Of a stretch of 64,000 nt of DNA, positions 59,173 to 64,000 are shown piece after piece. How positions within the stretch are numbered: position 1 is the stretch's first letter; every line of letters starts with the position of its first letter. The stretch is taken from positions 1,116,001 to 1,180,000 of the forward strand of contig NZ_CP035042.1 of the NCBI RefSeq assembly GCF_009834345.1, written 5' to 3'. The notes beneath the pieces were generated by a model. That model saw nothing but the letters and a program-made list of their open reading frames with translations. It ran no database searches and had not been told where the DNA came from. The DNA comes from Billgrantia tianxiuensis. Its GTDB lineage: Bacteria; Pseudomonadota; Gammaproteobacteria; Pseudomonadales; Halomonadaceae. A program made the position numbers and the translations under genes.

Positions 59173-61983
59173 TCAGTGTTCCTCCAGTGTCGGGCGATTC
59201 ACCGTAGTGACGCGGCCCAGGTTGACCAGGATCATCAGCGTGGCACCGACCACGGCCAGGTAGACGCCGACGTCGAACAGCATCGCCGTGGCCAGCTCGA
59301 ACTCGCCGATCAAAGGCAGGTGGAAGTGACCGAAGGCCGAGGTCAGGAAGGGGTAGCCGAACAGCCAGCTGCCGAGCCCGGTGGCCAGGGCAACGGCCAG
59401 CCCCGAGACGGCCACTACCGGATAGGAGAGCGGCAAGCGCTCGCGGGTCCAGTCGTAGCCCCTGGCCATGTATTGCAGCAGCAGGGCGGTGGCGGTGATC
59501 AGGCCGGCGATGAAGCCGCCGCCAGGCTGATTGTGGCCGCGCAGGAAGATGTAGACCGATACCAGCAGCGCCAGCGGCAGCAGGATCTGCGCCACTACCG
59601 CCAGGATTAGCGGGTAGCGGTGGCGTGACCAGCGGATGCCCTCGATGTTGCCGGACGGCATGAACAGGCGCAGGCGGTTGAGCAGCTTGAAGGTGGCGAG
59701 CCCGGCCAGGGTCAGCACGGTAATCTCGCCGAAGGTATCGAAACCGCGGAAGTCGACCAGGATCACGTTGACCACGTTGGTGCCGCCGCCACCGGGCACG
59801 CTCTCGCGCAGGAAATAATCAGCGATGGCCAGGGTTTCGCGGGTCAGCATGGCATAGTTGAGCATCGCCACCACCAGGCCCAGCGAGGCAGCCAGGATCA
59901 GGTCGCGCAGGATACGCCGGCCCGAGACCATCAGCGGCGGACGCTGGGGCAGGAAGAACAGGGCCAGGATCATCAGGATCATCGAGGCGACTTCCACCGA
60001 CAGCTGGGTCAGGGCGAGATCCGGGGCGGAGAAACGCACGAAGGTCAGCGATACCGACAGTCCCACCACCGAGAGCATCAGCAGCGACACCAGGCGCCAG
60101 CGGTGGCTCAGGGCGCTGCCGATGGCGCCGAAGATCATCAGCCCGGCGCCGAGGAACAGCATGCCGTCCAGCGGCTGCATGCCGCGCTCGCCGGTCAGGT
60201 TCTCCAGTTGAGTCAGGCCGATGGCGGCCATGGCCAGCGCACTCAGGATGAGCAGCGCCTGATAGCGCTGCAGCGAGCCGTTCTCCAGGCGCAGGGTGAG
60301 CCACAGGGTGGCCCTGATCAGGCGTTGGATAGCCGCCTCGAAGATCAACCCGGCGTCGCGTTCGGGGAACAGCGCCGCGAGATTGGCGAAGCGGCGTTGC
60401 TGGCGGAGCACCAGTACGCCGCCGGCCACTGCGGCCACGCTCATCAGCAACGGCATGTTGAAGCCGTGCCACAGTGCCAGTTGGAAGACCGGCGTCGTCT
60501 CGCCCTGCACCGCAAGGCTCGCGGCGTTGAGCAGTGGTGCCGCCAGAGTCATCGGGAACAGGCCCACTGCCAGGCTGATGGCGGCCAGGAGCAGGCCGGG
60601 AGCGAGCATGCCGCGCGAGGGGTCGTGCGCCTGCAGCGGTGGCTGGGCCTTCTGCTCGCGGGTCAGCTTGGGTTCGGCGAAGAACAGGCTCCAGATCAGG
60701 CGCAGCGAATAGGCCACCGAGAGCATGGCGGCGACCACCACCAGCAGCGGGATGACGATGCTCAGCGCGCCGAGCAGGTTGTTGAGCAGGCTCTGCTCGA
60801 ACAGCATCTCCTTGGACAGGAAGCCGTTGAACGGCGGGAAGCCGGCCATGGCGGAGCCGGCCAGAAGGGTCATGGTGCCGGTCAGCGGCATCATCGACCA
60901 CAGCGCGCCGAGGCGGTCGATGTCACGGGTACCGGTTTCGTGGTCGATGATACCCACCATCATGAACAGTGCCGCCTTGAAGGTGGCGTGGTTGAAGATG
61001 TGAAAGACAGCGGCGACGATGGCCAGCGGGCTGCCGAGGCCGAGCAGCAGCGTGATCAGACCGAGGTGGCTGACGGTGGAAAAAGCGAGGATGCCCTTGA
61101 GGTCACGCTCGAGCAGGGCGAACCAGGCTGCATAGAGCATCGTTGCCAACCCTACCAGCGACAGGCTGACCGCCCACAGGGCGGTGTCGCCCAGCGCCGG
61201 ATTGAGGCGTGCCAACAATAGCACGCCGGCCTTGACCATGGTGGCCGAGTGGAGGAAGGCGGAGACCGGCGTGGGTGCGGCCATGGCATGGGGCAGCCAG
61301 AAATGGAACGGGAACTGGGCCGACTTGGTGAAGGCGCCCAGCAGCACCAACAGCACGATCAGCGGATAGTGTTGGGAAGCACGGATGAGGTCGCCTGCCG
61401 CCAGTACGTCGGCCATGGCCAAACTGCCCACCTCCTGGCCGATCAGCAGAATCCCCGCCAGCAGGGCGAGCCCGCCGGCGCCGGTGACGATCAGCGCCAT
61501 GCGTGCGCCGCGCCGGGCATCGCTGCGGTAGCCCCAGAAGCCGATCAGCAGGAACGACGCGATGCTGGTGAGTTCCCAGAACAGCCACAGCAGGATAAGG
61601 TTGTCCGCCATGGCGATACCGAGCATGGCGGTCATGAACAGCATCATGTAGGCGAGGAAGCGGCCGTCGTCCTCTTCTGCCGAGAGGTAGTAGCCGGTAT
61701 AGAACAGGATCAGGCTGCCGATGCCCAGGATCAGCAGCGCGAATAGCAGCGTCAGCCCGTCGATGCGCAGGGCCAGGTCGAGGCCGAGAAGCGGCATCCA
61801 GGTCAACTGCAGACTGACCACTTCGCCAGCAATGACGGCGGGTGCATGCAGTAGTACCAGGGCCAGGGCGAGAAGGGGTGCGATCAGCGTGGCTGCGACA
61901 CAAAGCTTGCGGCCATAGCGAGAGGTCATTGCCGGCACGACGACGCCGACGGTGGTGAGAAGGGGGATCCACAGCAATGACAT
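59173..61983 (-). CDS. mrpA: Mrp antiporter subunit A with fused subunit B
   Basis: 936-aa fusion (PhaAB type). The N-terminal part is NuoL-like with about 17 helices, including [64 protein letters not shown] and [25 protein letters not shown] (ion-path Glu, Lys and His). A DUF4040-like segment and a C-terminal MnhB domain follow ([34 protein letters not shown]). ATG at 61983 is preferred to a GTG at 62058 because the latter adds a non-conserved polar stretch. First gene of the operon, divergent from the second mrpA. Confidence 0.94.
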   Translation of the reverse strand: MSLLWIPLLTTVGVVVPAMTSRYGRKLCVAATLIAPLLALALVLLHAPAVIAGEVVSLQLTWMPLLGLDLALRIDGLTLLFALLILGIGSLILFYTGYYLSAEEDDGRFLAYMMLFMTAMLGIAMADNLILLWLFWELTSIASFLLIGFWGYRSDARRGARMALIVTGAGGLALLAGILLIGQEVGSLAMADVLAAGDLIRASQHYPLIVLLVLLGAFTKSAQFPFHFWLPHAMAAPTPVSAFLHSATMVKAGVLLLARLNPALGDTALWAVSLSLVGLATMLYAAWFALLERDLKGILAFSTVSHLGLITLLLGLGSPLAIVAAVFHIFNHATFKAALFMMVGIIDHETGTRDIDRLGALWSMMPLTGTMTLLAGSAMAGFPPFNGFLSKEMLFEQSLLNNLLGALSIVIPLLVVVAAMLSVAYSLRLIWSLFFAEPKLTREQKAQPPLQAHDPSRGMLAPGLLLAAISLAVGLFPMTLAAPLLNAASLAVQGETTPVFQLALWHGFNMPLLMSVAAVAGGVLVLRQQRRFANLAALFPERDAGLIFEAAIQRLIRATLWLTLRLENGSLQRYQALLILSALAMAAIGLTQLENLTGERGMQPLDGMLFLGAGLMIFGAIGSALSHRWRLVSLLMLSVVGLSVSLTFVRFSAPDLALTQLSVEVASMILMILALFFLPQRPPLMVSGRRILRDLILAASLGLVVAMLNYAMLTRETLAIADYFLRESVPGGGGTNVVNVILVDFRGFDTFGEITVLTLAGLATFKLLNRLRLFMPSGNIEGIRWSRHRYPLILAVVAQILLPLALLVSVYIFLRGHNQPGGGFIAGLITATALLLQYMARGYDWTRERLPLSYPVVAVSGLAVALATGLGSWLFGYPFLTSAFGHFHLPLIGEFELATAMLFDVGVYLAVVGATLMILVNLGRVTTVNRPTLEEH

Positions 61984-62132
61984 GGTGGTTCGTCCGTTCT
62001 GGCAGCGGCTCGGAGCTCGCACCAATGCGCCGTCGCGTGGTGGCGCGCCGAGTACCACACAAGCTGATTGTAATATTCGAGAATCGACGGGTCGGGCTGC
62101 CGGGAGGGAATGAAAAAACGGAGTGAAATCGC
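61984..62132. promoter_or_regulatory. Divergent promoter region between two mrpA genes
   Basis: About 150 bp of the 426-bp divergent gap with the minus-strand promoter for mrpACDEFG presumably here. AATATT near 62070 is AT-rich, but I cannot point to a clear -35/-10 pair. Confidence 0.35.
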
Positions 62133-62263
62133 TATACTAGCAAGCCGTTTCGTCGTGAAATCAACGCTCACCGTAGCCAGCCGCGGCGCAAAGTCTAATG
62201 CTTTTGCGCTGCAATAGACAGTCTGGAACGGCTGCCGACGCTCATCCTTTGGGCGTATTTTTT
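62133..62263 (+). ncRNA. Structured leader RNA or small RNA upstream of the second mrpA
   Basis: TATACT (62133-62138) predicts a start near 62145. AGCCGTT (62143-62149) pairs perfectly with AACGGCT (62227-62233), closing a domain that contains the GCGCAAA/TTTTGCGC hairpin (62186-62209). Directly after comes an intrinsic-terminator-like hairpin ACGCTC/GGGCGT (62238-62256) with ATTTTTT. No plus-strand gene ends here, so the terminator must act on this leader: attenuator, riboswitch-like element or a roughly 120-nt small RNA. Confidence 0.45.
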
Positions 62264-62409
62264 CGGCCGAATCACCGTTTCTTGATCTGATGCACTATCG
62301 GCGCAAAGCTCACGCGAAAGGGGCTTGACAAGGCTGGCCTGCCAGCTTTTCGACGCAGCCGTGGCAGGGGTGTCCGTGCCCGGTGGATGGACTGACAGAA
62401 GGGAACTGC

Positions 62410-64000
62410 ATGATGCAATTTGCCGTGCTTTCAGGGTTCGTGCTGGCCGCCTTTGCCCCGTTGTTGCATCAATGGTTCGGCCCACGGACCAGCTTCGTGC
62501 TGGCTGCATTTCCAGCCCTGCTGGCGCTTTGGTTCCTGGGCCAGGTGCCCACGGTGATGGAAGGGGAAGTGCTCTACCTCCAGTTGGACTGGGTGCCCTC
62601 GCTGGGCATGAGTCTCACCTTCCTCATCGACGGCCTGGCGCTGTTGTTCGCGCTGCTGATCACGGTAATCGGCACCTTCGTGCTGATCTACGCCGGCGGC
62701 TATCTGAAGGGCCATCGCGATCTGGCGCGTTTCCACATCGTCATTCTGGCCTTCATGGTGTCGATGCTGGGGCTGGTGCTGGCCGACGGCCTGCTGACCC
62801 TGTTCGTGTTCTGGGAGCTGACCAGCATCACCTCCTACCTGCTGATCGGCTTCAGCCATGCTGACGTCGAGGCTCGCAAATCGGCCCGCCAGGGCTTGTT
62901 CGTCACCTTCGGTGGCGGGCTGGCATTGATGGCAGGGTTGGCGATGCTCGGCAGCGTCAGTGGCAGCTGGTCGCTGGCGGAAATTACCGCCTCGGGTGTC
63001 GACCTGCGCGAGCATGATCTCTACCTGCCGATGCTGCTGTGCCTGCTGCTGGCGGCGTTCACCAAGTCGGCCCAGTTCCCGTTCCATTTCTGGTTGCCCA
63101 ACGCCATGGCGGCGCCCACGCCGGTATCGGCCTATCTACACTCGGCCACCATGGTCAAGGCCGGCATCTACCTGATGGCGCGCCTGCAGCCAAGTCTTGG
63201 CGGCAGTGAGGCCTGGATCGCCATCCTCTCCGTGGTGGGGGCGGTGACGATGTTCACCGGTGCCTTCCTGGCGATCCGCCAGACCAACATCAAGAAGCTG
63301 CTGGCCTATTCCACGATCATGGCGCTTGGCACCCTGACCATGCTGCTCGGTATCGGCACCGAGGGAGCGCTGATCACCTTCGTCACCTTCCTGCTCGCAC
63401 ACTCCCTCTACAAGGGGGCGCTGTTCATGGTGGCCGGTATCCTCGATCACGAGACCGGCACCAAGGACGTCACCGCCATGGGGGGGCTGCGCCCGCTGAT
63501 GCCGGTGACCGCAATCGTCGCCATGGTGTCGGCACTGTCGCTGGCCGGGGTGCCGCCACTGTTCGGCTTCATTGCCAAGGAACTGCTGTTCGAGGCGGCC
63601 CTGGAGGCCGAAGCCTACGGCTGGCTGGTCCTGCTGCTCTCCTTCGTCTCGGCATTCCTCACCATCGCCGTGGCGGCCATCGTCGCCCTGCGTCCGTTCT
63701 TCGGCGAGCGGCGCCCGACGCCACGCGTGGCTCACGAGGCCCCGCTGTCGATGCTGCTGGGGCCGGCCTGCCTGGCCGCGCTCTCGTTGCTGCTTGGTGT
63801 GTTGCCGGTACTGGCCGGGATGGGGGTGCTCACCGCGGCGGCCTCGGCGGTCATGGGCGAGCCGGTGACCGTCTACCTGTCGCTGTGGCATGGCATCAAC
63901 ATTCCCTTGGTCATGTCGATCGTGACCCTGGGGCTGGGCTATCTGCTGTTCAAGCGCTGGGACCGCCTGCGCGCCTACCTGGCACGGCTCGATCCGGTCA
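62410..64000 (+). CDS. mrpA: Second Mrp-type antiporter subunit A (3' end outside window)
   Basis: 530 codons visible of a NuoL/MrpA-like subunit. Landmarks: [97 protein letters not shown] and SLAGVPPLFGFIAKELLFE, matching the same helices of the first mrpA but clearly diverged (not a recent duplication). ATG at 62410 with ATG again at 62413, preceded by AGAAGGGAACT. Transcribed away from the first operon; the rest of the operon lies outside. Two Mrp sets are common in Halomonas-like genomes. Confidence 0.9.
   Translation, partial: MMQFAVLSGFVLAAFAPLLHQWFGPRTSFVLAAFPALLALWFLGQVPTVMEGEVLYLQLDWVPSLGMSLTFLIDGLALLFALLITVIGTFVLIYAGGYLKGHRDLARFHIVILAFMVSMLGLVLADGLLTLFVFWELTSITSYLLIGFSHADVEARKSARQGLFVTFGGGLALMAGLAMLGSVSGSWSLAEITASGVDLREHDLYLPMLLCLLLAAFTKSAQFPFHFWLPNAMAAPTPVSAYLHSATMVKAGIYLMARLQPSLGGSEAWIAILSVVGAVTMFTGAFLAIRQTNIKKLLAYSTIMALGTLTMLLGIGTEGALITFVTFLLAHSLYKGALFMVAGILDHETGTKDVTAMGGLRPLMPVTAIVAMVSALSLAGVPPLFGFIAKELLFEAALEAEAYGWLVLLLSFVSAFLTIAVAAIVALRPFFGERRPTPRVAHEAPLSMLLGPACLAALSLLLGVLPVLAGMGVLTAAASAVMGEPVTVYLSLWHGINIPLVMSIVTLGLGYLLFKRWDRLRAYLARLDPV

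Noticed and set aside
62325..62864. 179-codon frame overlapping the second mrpA
   Set aside because: A frame-shifted shadow; the MrpA frame from 62410 carries all family motifs.

Overview
The window is high-GC bacterial chromosome, almost certainly from a Halomonas-like gammaproteobacterium. The gene sets and their order are those of halophilic Oceanospirillales: a cbb3 oxidase cluster with Anr and HemN, an rpsF-rpsR-DUF2232-rplI-dnaB block, a prkA-yeaH-spoVR operon, and two divergent Mrp-type Na+/H+ antiporter loci. I see no prophage, transposase, CRISPR array or rRNA. The content is mostly core metabolism, respiration and ion homeostasis.

Layout. 1-3.3 kb: an ATP-grasp enzyme and a CocE-type hydrolase. 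3.3-5.3 kb: minus-strand stress genes (DUF892 ferritin-like protein, manganese catalase, KGG-repeat protein). 5.6-16.2 kb: a probable acetate/carboxylate sensing and uptake island. It has a LuxR-type regulator and an SSF-hybrid kinase (CrbR/CrbS, also called ErdR/MxtR), a sodium:solute symporter with its DUF4212 small subunit, and a divergent CNMP-CBS-DUF294 protein with a DEDDh-like exonuclease. Four copies of a GACnnTTGTCTAG-like motif lie between the divergent units. 16.3-28.5 kb: ttcA, then on the minus strand anr, hemN, a SafE-like membrane protein, ccoSIHG and ccoPQON. Good Anr boxes sit at the expected -41.5 position in front of hemN and ccoN. 28.6-30.1 kb: a hydrolase and a Val-Asp-Asp-Val-Asp tRNA operon. 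30.2-37.4 kb: fadH and prkA-yeaH-spoVR. 37.5-44.4 kb: a HiPIP, a caa3-type oxidase with fused subunits I+III, a stand-alone Lrp/AsnC ligand-binding domain and a membrane-anchored nuclease. 44.5-45 kb: three tRNA-Leu(CAG). 45.2-54 kb: rnr, rlmB, rpsF, rpsR, DUF2232, rplI, a porin placed inside the usual rplI-dnaB pair, and dnaB. 54-56 kb: two small unknown proteins and hemH, the last behind a striking 32-bp inverted repeat. 56-62 kb: a complete mrpGFEDCA operon on the minus strand. 62.4 kb to the end: the start of a second mrpA on the plus strand, preceded by a long leader with an intrinsic-terminator-like hairpin.

The genes work together around respiration and ion balance. Anr, HemN and cbb3 serve microaerobic respiration. 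The caa3 oxidase and perhaps the HiPIP serve aerobic respiration. The Mrp complexes use the proton gradient to export Na+. CrbSR and the symporter link carbon uptake to signalling.

Sequence quality matters here. Six genes (the CocE hydrolase, crbS, rnr, dnaB, mrpD, mrpE) are broken by ten frameshifts in total. Every one is repaired by adding a single base, and each repair can be placed so that it lengthens a short single-base run. Because dnaB is essential and the repaired lengths match the families, I read these as base-run sequencing errors and annotate the genes as intact.

The most interesting leads are the structured leader before the second mrpA, the LitR-like light-response operator before hemH, the repeated motif between the symporter and DUF294 operons, and the exonuclease with Asn in place of the catalytic His.
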